Below, piece after piece: positions 1-7,836 of a stretch of DNA of 64,000 bases (its first letter is position 1; the number at the start of each line of letters is the position of its first letter). Made by a program: the position numbers and the translations under genes. The stretch is taken from NCBI GenBank assembly GCA_030428205.1, contig JAUIBK010000010.1, positions 33,530 to 97,529 of the forward strand. The letters are read 5' to 3'. The notes beneath the pieces are model-generated. The model saw nothing but the letters and a program-made list of their open reading frames with translations, was not told where the DNA came from and made no database searches. This stretch comes from a bacterium. Lineage in GTDB: Bacteria; Bdellovibrionota_C; UBA2361; RFPC01.

Positions 1-918
1 ACCTTTAAAGTTGGTGATGATTACTGGGAACCAGGAAATTTCGATAAGTCCTACCTTGGGGAGATTACGTTACGGAGTGCACTCGAAAAGTCTCGTAACT
101 TGGTCTCTGCCGATATTATCTCGCGCATCGGTGTCGAGGCCGCTATTCAATATGCACGGCGTTTAGGTATTACGAGTCGACTCGGTCGCAATCTTTCGCT
201 TTCGCTTGGAAGTAGTGAAGTGACGATGCTTGAAATCGCTCGATCGTATGGTGTTTTTGCGAATCAGGGAGTGCTTTTTCCGAGTATCTTCATTGACAAG
301 GTTGAGAACAGAAAAGGCGAGCTGCTCTATAATTATGAAGATGAAAAATTTGAAAAAGCTGAGCAGGTTGTTTCACCTGAGAGCGCTTTTCTTATGGCGA
401 ACATGATGAAGGGCGTTGTGCAGCGTGGAACTGGCTGGCGCGTAAGAGAGATTCAGCGGCCCGTTGCTGGAAAAACAGGAACCTCCAATGACCTTATGGA
501 TGCTTGGTTTGTCGGTTATACTCCCGAATGGGTGTGCGCGGTATGGGCTGGTTTTGATGTAAAGCGCACGATCGGTGATAAAGAGACTGGTGGGAGAGTG
601 GCATCACCTATCTGGCTGTCATTCATGAAGCGCTTTCTCGATCATATTGATGAAGAAAAGTATGCAAAGCTTGTTGAAGAAGCCAAGGAAGAAGCGGATA
701 TGCTCGGGATTGAGTACATTGCTCCTGAAAAATTAGAGCCCCTCGACTTTACCCCACCTGAAGGTGTTGATCCTATGTGGATCGATAAAGAAACTGGTCG
801 CCCAAGTACGGCAGATGCCCCAGGAGCGATCTATGAATACTTTCTCAAAGGCACCGAGCCCGCCGCCGTTTCCTCAAAAAAGCAGGCGGTGGATTATCTC
901 AATATGCCGGACCTGTAG
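1..918 (+). CDS. mrcA: Penicillin-binding protein 1A, C-terminal part (5' end outside window)
   Basis: The reading frame is open from base 1 and ends at a TAG at 916-918, so the gene begins upstream. It encodes the transpeptidase half of a class A (bifunctional) penicillin-binding protein, which cross-links periplasmic peptidoglycan while anchored in the inner membrane. Visible family marks are the W.P.N....Y.G.ITLR.AL segment at 37-105, the SxN motif (SRN, about 90-98) and the KTG box in GKTGTSND (about 470-490). The serine of the SxxK motif lies outside the window. After KTG the usual DAWFVGYTP and VWAGFD segments are present. The first available start codon in the window (100) is internal and not the real start. 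Confidence 0.93.
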   Translation, partial: TFKVGDDYWEPGNFDKSYLGEITLRSALEKSRNLVSADIISRIGVEAAIQYARRLGITSRLGRNLSLSLGSSEVTMLEIARSYGVFANQGVLFPSIFIDKVENRKGELLYNYEDEKFEKAEQVVSPESAFLMANMMKGVVQRGTGWRVREIQRPVAGKTGTSNDLMDAWFVGYTPEWVCAVWAGFDVKRTIGDKETGGRVASPIWLSFMKRFLDHIDEEKYAKLVEEAKEEADMLGIEYIAPEKLEPLDFTPPEGVDPMWIDKETGRPSTADAPGAIYEYFLKGTEPAAVSSKKQAVDYLNMPDL

Positions 919-945
919 CACCGCTTTCAATCTCTCCTACCCATC

Positions 946-1035
946 TCTTGCTCTTGCACTTAATCTTGCTCTTGATCTTTTTTAGAGCAAGAGCAAGAGC
1001 AAGAGCAAGAGCAGGAGCAGGAGCAGGAGCAGGAA
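946..1035. repeat. Low-complexity hexamer repeat, possible two-way terminator
   Basis: This spacer between two convergent genes holds CTCTTG-type hexamers (946-978) followed by inverted GAGCAA and then GAGCAG hexamers (985-1033). The two halves are complementary (TTGCTCT near 970 with AGAGCAA near 986) around a T-rich loop, so the transcript of either strand can fold into a long hairpin. It probably ends both the penicillin-binding protein gene and the GH4 gene; that role is inference. Confidence 0.5.
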
Positions 1036-1047
1036 ACGGGAGGGGCC

Positions 1048-2403
1048 TTATTCTAAATACCCGAGATAATCCCGCTGGGTATAGCACATCACTTCCACCA
1101 GCTGGGAGATGTTCTTTGCGGAATGAACTATAGGATCAACCAAGAGCGCTTGAACAACAGCTTGCTTTGATTTTGTTAGTACTGCTTCGGCCGTCATATG
1201 GTGAATGGCGACCTGGTTTTGCAGTATGCCGGCATAGGCACGCGGGAGTTGAGGAAGTTTTTCTCCTGTAATTGTTTTGCCGATTCGTGCAGGAACTTCA
1301 ACCGCGATATCAGAAGGAAGTTCTTCGATGTAGCCTCGGTTTGGAATATTGACTGCAGCTTCAAGCATGCCACTGTTTTCAATGATCGCTTCAATGATTG
1401 GAATCACGCGCTCTTTTGTTTTGAGTTTGAGCTCAGGTTCTACCACGCACAACATATGTTTGTAGTAGGTATAAAAATCAAGGATGCCTTGATGATCGAC
1501 CACATCGTATGCCCACGCGAGGTATTCGCCAAAGTGGCTGTCGGTGGTAATTGGCAGGAGGTCGAACTGCTCGAGAACAAATCGAAAAAGGAGTCGCTCA
1601 GTCCATTGACGAGTTGCTTCGATATCCAAGGAGTGAAAATCTTTTTGTCCCTCAGTGTCAAAAACTTTGCCTGTTTCCTGAGAGCGTCGTAAGAAATCGG
1701 AGCTTCCAGCGATAGAGGCAAAAAAGGTTGGAGCTTTTGCTCGAATATCACCATAGGCATCCTCGCCGCTGCTTGCGTACTGCGCTTCAAGCAAGCAGCT
1801 AAAATGGTTGAGTCCTCCAGCAGTAAGGCGAAGTTGCTCAAAAGGGACATCGAGCATTTGAGGGAGGTAGCGTTCAAGAGATGCTACTTCGTGGCAGAGT
1901 CCGATGAATTTCAAATCGGGAAATCGTCTCTGCACCGTTGTACATATTCTGCTCATAGGGTTGCTGTAGTTAAACACATACGCATCTGGACAGATGGCAA
2001 GAACGTCCTGGCAGATATCAAGTATGGGAGGAATAATTCTTAGGGAGTGAAACAAACCACCAGGGCCACCGTTTTCTCCGTAGACTTGCCTCATGCCGTA
2101 CTGCTGAGGGATATTCCAGTCTTGCTCCCAAAGCTCAAATCGGTTTCCAACTTCAATTGAGATAATAACAAAGTCAGCCCCTTGAAGTGCCTTATTTCGA
2201 TCCGTCGTTGCATGCAAAGGTGTTGGAAGATTGTGTTGTTCTTTAAATGCAAGTGCTGTGTCAGACACTGTTTTGAGTGCTTGCGGGTTAATATCGAGTA
2301 ACCAAACTTCGCTATCACGAACGATTGGTGATGCGAAGATTTCACCAAGTGTGCCGTAACCAAACTGCGCGCTCCCTGCTCCAATAAGAACGATTTTGCT
2401 CAT
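1048..2403 (-). CDS. GH4 family glycosidase, alpha-galacturonidase-like (CHEV motif)
   Basis: A 451-residue member of glycoside hydrolase family 4, cytoplasmic enzymes that use NAD+ and a divalent metal to cleave glycosidic bonds by an oxidation/elimination route. The N-terminal Rossmann motif is GAGSAQFG (residues 8-15); NYSNPM (about 145-150) and the metal-site motif CHEV (about 171-174) follow. CHEV has been linked to the alpha-galacturonidase subgroup of GH4 (the LplD type), whereas other subgroups carry CHSV, CHGV or CN. The substrate is therefore probably an alpha-linked uronic acid, but this rests on one motif. The start ATG at 2403 lies just 14 bases after the stop of the cyclophilin gene, so the two are likely co-transcribed. 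Confidence 0.82.
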   Translation of the reverse strand: MSKIVLIGAGSAQFGYGTLGEIFASPIVRDSEVWLLDINPQALKTVSDTALAFKEQHNLPTPLHATTDRNKALQGADFVIISIEVGNRFELWEQDWNIPQQYGMRQVYGENGGPGGLFHSLRIIPPILDICQDVLAICPDAYVFNYSNPMSRICTTVQRRFPDLKFIGLCHEVASLERYLPQMLDVPFEQLRLTAGGLNHFSCLLEAQYASSGEDAYGDIRAKAPTFFASIAGSSDFLRRSQETGKVFDTEGQKDFHSLDIEATRQWTERLLFRFVLEQFDLLPITTDSHFGEYLAWAYDVVDHQGILDFYTYYKHMLCVVEPELKLKTKERVIPIIEAIIENSGMLEAAVNIPNRGYIEELPSDIAVEVPARIGKTITGEKLPQLPRAYAGILQNQVAIHHMTAEAVLTKSKQAVVQALLVDPIVHSAKNISQLVEVMCYTQRDYLGYLE

Positions 2404-2416
2404 AGGATTCTACTTT

Positions 2417-2983
2417 CTATTGCGGTTGAATAAAGACTTGCAAGTTCTCAATGATGTCACCCTCTTTGAGATTATCGGCAATAGCAATTCCACGAACCAC
2501 CTCTCCAAAGACTGTAAAGGCACCATCCATGTTACTATTTGGGGCAAGCAGAATGTGGAACTGGCTTCCGTTTGAACGACGGGCAGGATTAAATGCATCT
2601 GCCTTGCGAGACATACCAAGCGTTCCGCGCATATGATTGTGTGCATTAAATTCTGGCGGAAGTGTGTACCCGGGGCCACCATTAGGATCGCTTGAGGGGC
2701 TTCCGCCCTGAATAATCTGTTGAGGGCGGTGTAAGTGGAATGTTTTTCCTTTGTAGAACCCCTTATCTGCGAGGTACTTAAAATTGGCAACATGCCAAGG
2801 AGCCTCTCTTGGAAAGAGTTTGAGGTAGATTCTTCCCTTTGAGGTGTCGAGGATAGCGCTTTGAATTCTTGCTACTTCCTTGAGAGCAGGGAGTTGAAAT
2901 GGAGGCTCGGACCACGCGATGGGAGGGAGCAGTGTGCCACAGAGGAGTATGAGCAGGCTTTTCATGAGAAAAATACGTTTCAT
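2417..2983 (-). CDS. Periplasmic cyclophilin-type peptidyl-prolyl isomerase
   Basis: A 188-residue protein with a Sec signal peptide (KSLLILLCGTLLPPIAWS, about residues 8-25) and a cyclophilin domain from about residue 40. It should catalyse cis-trans isomerisation of prolyl bonds in periplasmic proteins. Family signs are F.L..PREAPWHVANF near the start, the SQFHI block (SQF..L in most members), and FTVFGEV near the C-terminus. It lies directly upstream of the GH4 gene in the same direction. Nothing shows a functional link between the two beyond likely co-transcription. Confidence 0.88.
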   Translation of the reverse strand: MKRIFLMKSLLILLCGTLLPPIAWSEPPFQLPALKEVARIQSAILDTSKGRIYLKLFPREAPWHVANFKYLADKGFYKGKTFHLHRPQQIIQGGSPSSDPNGGPGYTLPPEFNAHNHMRGTLGMSRKADAFNPARRSNGSQFHILLAPNSNMDGAFTVFGEVVRGIAIADNLKEGDIIENLQVFIQPQ

Positions 2984-3297
2984 CTTTCTATGATATGGCG
3001 CTCTAGGGAATGAAACAATCGCCTCCTAAGGCAAGTGAACGGGTACTAAGTTGCTATTATTGGAACAAAGAATCTCTGCAACTACCTGAATAGATATAAT
3101 AAATCTTATAGCTCCTTTGATTCGGGCTGACGAGAGGGTTGAAGGAAGAAGAGGTATTTTTTAAGAATTTTAGGAAGTTGCCTTATTCTTGGTCTTGGCC
3201 TTCTTGAAGTCGTGTGAAAAAGTTAACATTGAAACAGATTTTGTCTTACCTGATCGCCATTTCTTTCATGGTGTTGTGGTGAGCTGCCATTGATTCA
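2984..3297. other. Intergenic region between divergent genes
   Basis: Just over 300 bases between the start of the cyclophilin gene (minus strand) and the VWA gene (plus strand). It should hold both promoters, but I see no confident -35/-10 pair. The stretch 3183-3207 (CTTGGTCTTGGCCTT) resembles the short hexamer-rich tracts seen at 946-1035 and 7771-7831. No small gene or RNA was recognised. Confidence 0.35.
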
Positions 3298-5451
3298 ATG
3301 AAGCGAGAACCGTTCTCATTCGTTTTCCTTTTCTTCTTTTTGTGGAACGTATTTGTTCCTCCGATTTCGGCTGCCCAGGAGGAAGAGGATAACCAGCCAG
3401 CTTCGACAGAGGAGCTTGAAGAGAATACCCAAGAGTCTGTTGATGCTATTCTTCTCCTCGATGCTTCAGGAAGTATGAAGGTAACTGATCCAGAGCGTCT
3501 TCGAGATGAAGGAGCAAAGCTGTTTTATCAGTTTCTCAAAAAGGGAGATCGCTTAGCCATTGTCGAGTTCGATAAGGAAGCGCGTATTTTGCGTGGGCTT
3601 GAAGATTATTCTCCCATACAAGCCTTAGAGATTGCGCAAAAAATTAGTTCTACAGGCACAACGGGCCTTTACACCAATATTCTAGCAGCGGTGTTACAAG
3701 CAAAAAAACTCTTCGAGGAGGGCTCACGCCCCGATGCAAGGCAGACAGTCATTCTTCTTTCTGACGGGAAAATGGATCCTGATCCAGCTTCGATTCCTGA
3801 AGGTGGAAATGCAGATCTTTTAACAGCAGCACTTTTGTACCAAGTTCTTCCGGAAATGAAAGCGGAAGGAATTGTGGTGCATACCCTAGGGTTTAGTGAT
3901 CAAGCAGATCGAGAATTACTGAAGAATATTGCTGAACTGACAGGAGGATTACACCTCTTCTCGTCTTCTCCAGAAGCCATTCATGAGGCTTTTGCTGATC
4001 TCTTTTTGGCCGTAAAAAAGCCTCAAATTGTGCCGATGAGTGCCCAAGGGTTTCGTATCGATGCTGAGGTTCAGGAAGCAACTTTCTATATCGATAAAGA
4101 GTTTGCCGATGAGAGTAAAATTCGTTTGCGCTCCCCAACCGGAGAAGATTATGTGGGTGAAGAACTTCCCCGAGGAGCGAAATCGTTTCGTGGACCAAAA
4201 TTTGAAGTAATCACTGTGTATGATCCTGTGCCGGGTATCTGGCAGCTCGAAGGACTTCCTTCAAGCGAAGGATTTGCCACTGTGCTTACCAACATGAAGT
4301 TAGCAATTGGCTGGCCGACAAATGTTCTTGCCGGAAAAAAGTACCTTATCGAAGCACAGCTCTTTGATAATCGTCGTCCTGTTGTACTTCCCCAGATGAC
4401 AGGGGTAAGCCGATTTGCTTTTCAGATTACTCCTACTGATAAAGTTTCTGAGCCGGTAGTACAGAGGGATCTAAAAGACGACGGAACCGCTGGAGACGTT
4501 GAGGCAAATGACGGAGTCTTTTCATCTGAGGTGGAGTTGCCCGATCCTGGTGAATACCGTTTGCAAGTTATTGCTAAAACCCCAACGTTTGATCGAACGC
4601 GAGATGTACGCTTTCGTGTAAAGCCTCGTTTAGTAGAGCTTGAGCTTATTACTGTTGAAAATAAAAGGCCCGCGGCTTCGAATGATGAGATCTCAACTTC
4701 TGATTTTTTTCGCGTAACGTTAAGTCCTCAAGCTGCAGCTCTTAAGAAAGTGAAAACGAAACTCTACGCATCAGATAGCGCAAAGCGAAAGTATGAATTA
4801 CCACTCAAGCAGCGAGAGGGTCAGTCATACGAATTTGAAGCCCCGGCAAAAGTGTTGCGTGCTGGTGACTATAAGCTTCATGCAACGATTATGGGCTATG
4901 ATAAGAAGCGCAATATTGTTGAAGGAGCGAGTCAAAATCTGAACTACACGAGGATCATCCGTAATATTGATGAAGGCTCGGAAGAAGATTTTGTACAAGT
5001 GCTTGTCGAAGAAGAAAAAAAGGTCAAGGAACCAGAAAAGCCAGTATCGCCCGTGCTCTGGGCCTTGATTGTGGCTTTGAGCAACCTCGGATGTGGGGGA
5101 TTTTTCTTTATGAAATTAAAGAAGACCCAAACAAAGATGGCTTTTACCGTTCCAAAATATGAACCCTCTGAGGAGCTCATAGAAGCGCTTGCGACTCTTG
5201 AAGAGCTCGCAGAACAAACAGAAATTGACTTTGAGGATCCGAGACTCAAGGATGAGTCGATCCTTGCAGCGCCTGCCTCAACACCTCCAGTGGGTAGTGA
5301 GAGTCCTTCTGATGAGTCGGAAGCTTCAGAAGAAGAAGCGGGAGAAAAGGGGGATGGTGATAGCGTGGCTCCGCCTGAAGACGGCCCTGAAGGAGGGGAC
5401 GATCCTCATGAGGACGAACCGGAAGAGGATGAAGAGGAAAAACAAGAGTAG
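3298..5451 (+). CDS. VWA-domain exported membrane protein
   Basis: A 717-residue protein. An N-terminal signal peptide (about residues 8-26) is followed by a von Willebrand factor A domain (about 48-235) with an intact metal-ion site starting DASGSM (residues 55-60). Next come beta-rich domains; one contains DDGTAGDVEANDG, a calcium-loop-like element seen in bacterial extracellular Ig-type modules. A single transmembrane helix lies near residues 583-605, and the tail is very acidic (Glu/Asp-rich, about 660-717) and would be cytoplasmic. VWA domains usually bind protein partners through the metal site. The gene is followed after 4 nt by a coiled-coil membrane protein, so they probably act together at the envelope. 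It resembles proteobacterial proteins of the TIGR03503 type, from memory only. Confidence 0.72.
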   Translation: MKREPFSFVFLFFFLWNVFVPPISAAQEEEDNQPASTEELEENTQESVDAILLLDASGSMKVTDPERLRDEGAKLFYQFLKKGDRLAIVEFDKEARILRGLEDYSPIQALEIAQKISSTGTTGLYTNILAAVLQAKKLFEEGSRPDARQTVILLSDGKMDPDPASIPEGGNADLLTAALLYQVLPEMKAEGIVVHTLGFSDQADRELLKNIAELTGGLHLFSSSPEAIHEAFADLFLAVKKPQIVPMSAQGFRIDAEVQEATFYIDKEFADESKIRLRSPTGEDYVGEELPRGAKSFRGPKFEVITVYDPVPGIWQLEGLPSSEGFATVLTNMKLAIGWPTNVLAGKKYLIEAQLFDNRRPVVLPQMTGVSRFAFQITPTDKVSEPVVQRDLKDDGTAGDVEANDGVFSSEVELPDPGEYRLQVIAKTPTFDRTRDVRFRVKPRLVELELITVENKRPAASNDEISTSDFFRVTLSPQAAALKKVKTKLYASDSAKRKYELPLKQREGQSYEFEAPAKVLRAGDYKLHATIMGYDKKRNIVEGASQNLNYTRIIRNIDEGSEEDFVQVLVEEEKKVKEPEKPVSPVLWALIVALSNLGCGGFFFMKLKKTQTKMAFTVPKYEPSEELIEALATLEELAEQTEIDFEDPRLKDESILAAPASTPPVGSESPSDESEASEEEAGEKGDGDSVAPPEDGPEGGDDPHEDEPEEDEEEKQE

Positions 5452-5455
5452 CTAG

Positions 5456-6133
5456 ATGGCTTACGTTGTAGTTCTCATTGTTGGCATCATCACGGCAGGC
5501 GCAGCTGCAGGCCTACTCTTTTTTGCTATTCAGCAAAACCAAGGCGGTATAGTCAAGAACCTTAAACGCCTTGAGGCCGAATACGAGAAGAAGAATGAGT
5601 TCAAGGAGCGTATCGAAGGATACTACGCAGAGATGGTTGATCTTGGAACGATCCGTCAACTTATCTCTGAGCTGACATCTGTGGAGGAGGCGCTTAAGGC
5701 TGAGCGTGGTCGAATCACTATTACACAGGCCGAACTAGAGACGGTTGAAACCCGCTTGCGTGAGCTCGAAGAGATTGAGCGTGAGTTGGAAGCCAGTGGG
5801 ATAGAAACGAAAGAAGAGTTTAATATCCTACAAAAGAAGCAGGAAGAGCTCGCTTCGAAAAACCAGCAACTCAAAGAAAAGATTCAGTCATCGCTTGCTG
5901 AACTCGACAATCTTATGAAAGAAGTTGAGTTGAGCTCTCAGATGCAAGAGCAGGTGATGTTGATGAAAACCGAGCTGTTGCAAACAGAAGAGAAAATCGA
6001 TCTTCTCCTCTTACAAATTGAGGAAGGAAACGAGCAGTACTTCATCTTGAAAAAGCGTTACGATGCTCTCGATATTGAATACGCTCAGCTGTATGAAAAA
6101 TTTGCTGAGGCTGAAGATGAAGACGAGGACTAG
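5456..6133 (+). CDS. Membrane-anchored coiled-coil protein
   Basis: A 225-residue protein with one N-terminal membrane helix (YVVVLIVGIITAGAAAGLLFFA, roughly residues 3-24) followed by nearly continuous charged heptad-like sequence (Glu, Lys, Leu, Gln; about 35-215) and an acidic end. I recognise no enzyme domain. It starts 4 nt after the VWA gene stop and is surely in the same operon. A structural or scaffold partner of the VWA protein is the natural guess, but this is inference from position and shape. Confidence 0.65.
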   Translation: MAYVVVLIVGIITAGAAAGLLFFAIQQNQGGIVKNLKRLEAEYEKKNEFKERIEGYYAEMVDLGTIRQLISELTSVEEALKAERGRITITQAELETVETRLRELEEIERELEASGIETKEEFNILQKKQEELASKNQQLKEKIQSSLAELDNLMKEVELSSQMQEQVMLMKTELLQTEEKIDLLLLQIEEGNEQYFILKKRYDALDIEYAQLYEKFAEAEDEDED

Positions 6134-6155
6134 TGTTCCGACAAAAAAGTTTTTT
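6130..6155 (+). repeat. Dispersed 26-nt repeat, copy 1
   Basis: The sequence CTAGTGTTCCGAC followed by A- and T-runs begins inside the stop codon of the coiled-coil gene and recurs at 22540-22565, again exactly at the end of a coding sequence, with one base different. The run AAAAAA-G/C-TTTTTT is self-complementary. It may be part of a transcription end or a small interspersed element. Confidence 0.5.
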
Positions 6156-6220
6156 CACCTAACGGGGAGGAACACTTTTTCGCCGAATGGCGAAAACCCC
6201 CGGAGGGACAATACGGCAGG

Positions 6221-6281
6221 CTAGTGCTATGACCAGAAAGGGTTTGAACGAAGTGAAAAAACTTTTTGGTCATAGCACTAG
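6221..6281. terminator. Long inverted repeat after the VWA operon
   Basis: Two 20-nt arms, 6221-6240 and 6262-6281, match as reverse complements at 18 of 20 positions around a 21-nt loop. The arms begin and end in CTAGTGCTATGACC. It lies between the coiled-coil gene and mpl, 36 nt before the mpl start. It could terminate the upstream operon or be an interspersed palindromic element; there is no clean T-run straight after it, so intrinsic termination is uncertain. Confidence 0.55.
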
Positions 6282-6316
6282 TGTCGTTGCAAACCTCTTA
6301 AGAAATCGAACATAGC

Positions 6317-7789
6317 ATGCCAAAAGATTGGTTCTCTGTAGCAGCAAGTAAAAGTCTTTTGGATCTTCCAGCTCGTTCCAAGATTCACATTATAGGTGTT
6401 TGTGGTGTTGCCATGGGGCAGCTTGCTATCGAACTGAGTGAACAAGGATATCAAGTCACGGGAAGTGATAAAGAGTATTATCATCCCATGGCAGGAATCT
6501 TAGAGAGTTCCCAGGTAACTACTTCGAAAGGGTATGATCCACAAAATATCCCTCAAGACGTCGACTTGGTTGTCATAGGAAACTCCGTACCGTATGAAAA
6601 TGTTGAGGTGCAAGCAGTTGAGAAGAAGGCTCTTGGCTATACTTTTTTCCCTAAGATCCTTTCTGAAAGCATAATTGCCAACAGTACTTCACTCGTAATT
6701 ACCGGCACCCATGGGAAAAGCACGACGACTGCACTGACTGCTCATCTCCTCCGATCGCTTTCACTTGATCCAACCTACTTTATTGGGGGACAAGTTGGTG
6801 GCTTTGAGCGTAGTTTGCATAAAGGAAGTGGAGGGGTAAGCGTCGTTGAGGGAGATGAGTATGACAGTGCCTTTTTTGCAAAGGTGCCAAAGTTCACATT
6901 TTATAACCCTTCGCATCTTGTAATTAATGCCATCGAGTATGATCACGCAGATATTTACGCTTCACTTGATGATATAAAAAAAGAGTTCAATGGGCTGGTT
7001 GAAGGGCTTCCTGATGGAGCAACAGTTTTCTGTAGCGCCGACGATGAAGGTGTTTGCTCTCTTGTTTCAAAATGGAAAAAGCGTGAAGGCCTCACCATCA
7101 CGACTTTTGGCTTCTCTCCTCAGGCAGATGTTGTTCTTGCCGCCAAGCCGCTTGAGGGAGCACTCGGGTATCACGTTTCGTGTACTCGAAAAGAGGGAGA
7201 TTTTGAGTTTGTTCTCCCTCTTCTTGGTGAGTATAACGCAAGAAACGCTGTGGCATCCCTCTTGCTCGTTGAGCTCGTTGGAGGAGATATGAATGGTGCT
7301 GTTCAAGCCATTGAAAGCTTTGGTGGAGTTGTTCGTCGTCAGCAAATTCACCTCAATACACCGCAAGTTGTTCTTATTGAAGATTTTGCTCACCACCCTA
7401 CCGCAGTTCAAGAAACAGTCTCTTCTGTAAAGCGCCATTTTCCTGGACGTCGACTTGTTACTGTTTTTGAGCCACGTTCTAACACGAGCCGACAGGAGAT
7501 ATTTCGCGAGGATTATCTGAGCTCGTTTGGGGAGGCTGATTGTGTTGTTTTACGTCAAGTGGCAGCTCGGCGCGGAGACGAAGATCGAAAACTTATGGAC
7601 GTTCAAGAGCTGAGTCAAGAGCTGAGCTCACGTGGAACTCCTTCTACGTGTTATGCCGATGCAAATGAAATTGCCGATCACGTACTCAACGAGAAGCAAG
7701 ATGGTGATGTGATCCTTGTGATGTCGAATGGATCCTTTGAGGGGCTGGTACAGAAACTTTGTACGGCACTCGGTCAAGGTCAAGAGTAA
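6317..7789 (+). CDS. mpl: UDP-N-acetylmuramate:L-alanyl-gamma-D-glutamyl-meso-diaminopimelate ligase
   Basis: A 490-residue Mur-ligase family member. Mpl re-attaches the murein tripeptide, recovered from turned-over peptidoglycan, to UDP-MurNAc using ATP, bypassing MurC, MurD and MurE. Visible signs are the N-terminal nucleotide-fold segment HIIGVCGVAMGQLA (about 24-37) with GSDK, the ATP-binding P-loop GTHGKSTTT (about 130-138), EGDEYDSAFF, and FAHHPTAV (about 358-365), all in Mpl order. The spacing of GVCG and GSD fits Mpl better than MurC. It is slightly longer than the E. coli enzyme. The last codons form part of the 7780-7831 palindrome. Confidence 0.9.
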   Translation: MPKDWFSVAASKSLLDLPARSKIHIIGVCGVAMGQLAIELSEQGYQVTGSDKEYYHPMAGILESSQVTTSKGYDPQNIPQDVDLVVIGNSVPYENVEVQAVEKKALGYTFFPKILSESIIANSTSLVITGTHGKSTTTALTAHLLRSLSLDPTYFIGGQVGGFERSLHKGSGGVSVVEGDEYDSAFFAKVPKFTFYNPSHLVINAIEYDHADIYASLDDIKKEFNGLVEGLPDGATVFCSADDEGVCSLVSKWKKREGLTITTFGFSPQADVVLAAKPLEGALGYHVSCTRKEGDFEFVLPLLGEYNARNAVASLLLVELVGGDMNGAVQAIESFGGVVRRQQIHLNTPQVVLIEDFAHHPTAVQETVSSVKRHFPGRRLVTVFEPRSNTSRQEIFREDYLSSFGEADCVVLRQVAARRGDEDRKLMDVQELSQELSSRGTPSTCYADANEIADHVLNEKQDGDVILVMSNGSFEGLVQKLCTALGQGQE

Positions 7790-7831
7790 GGTCAGGGCCA
7801 GGAGCGCTCTTGACCCTGACCTTACTCTTGA
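7780..7831. terminator. Near-perfect palindrome between mpl and priA
   Basis: Arms 7780-7805 and 7806-7831 are reverse complements at 24 of 26 positions with no spacer. The left arm contains the mpl stop codon (7787-7789) and the right arm ends 5 nt before the priA stop on the other strand. It is well placed to stop transcription of both convergent genes, although neither strand shows a long T-run after the stem. Confidence 0.6.
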
Positions 7832-7836
7832 TTGAC

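Noticed and set aside
948..1133. Arg/Ala or Leu/Ala repeat peptides on both strands
   Set aside because: Products of translating the hexamer repeat; no ribosome-binding site.
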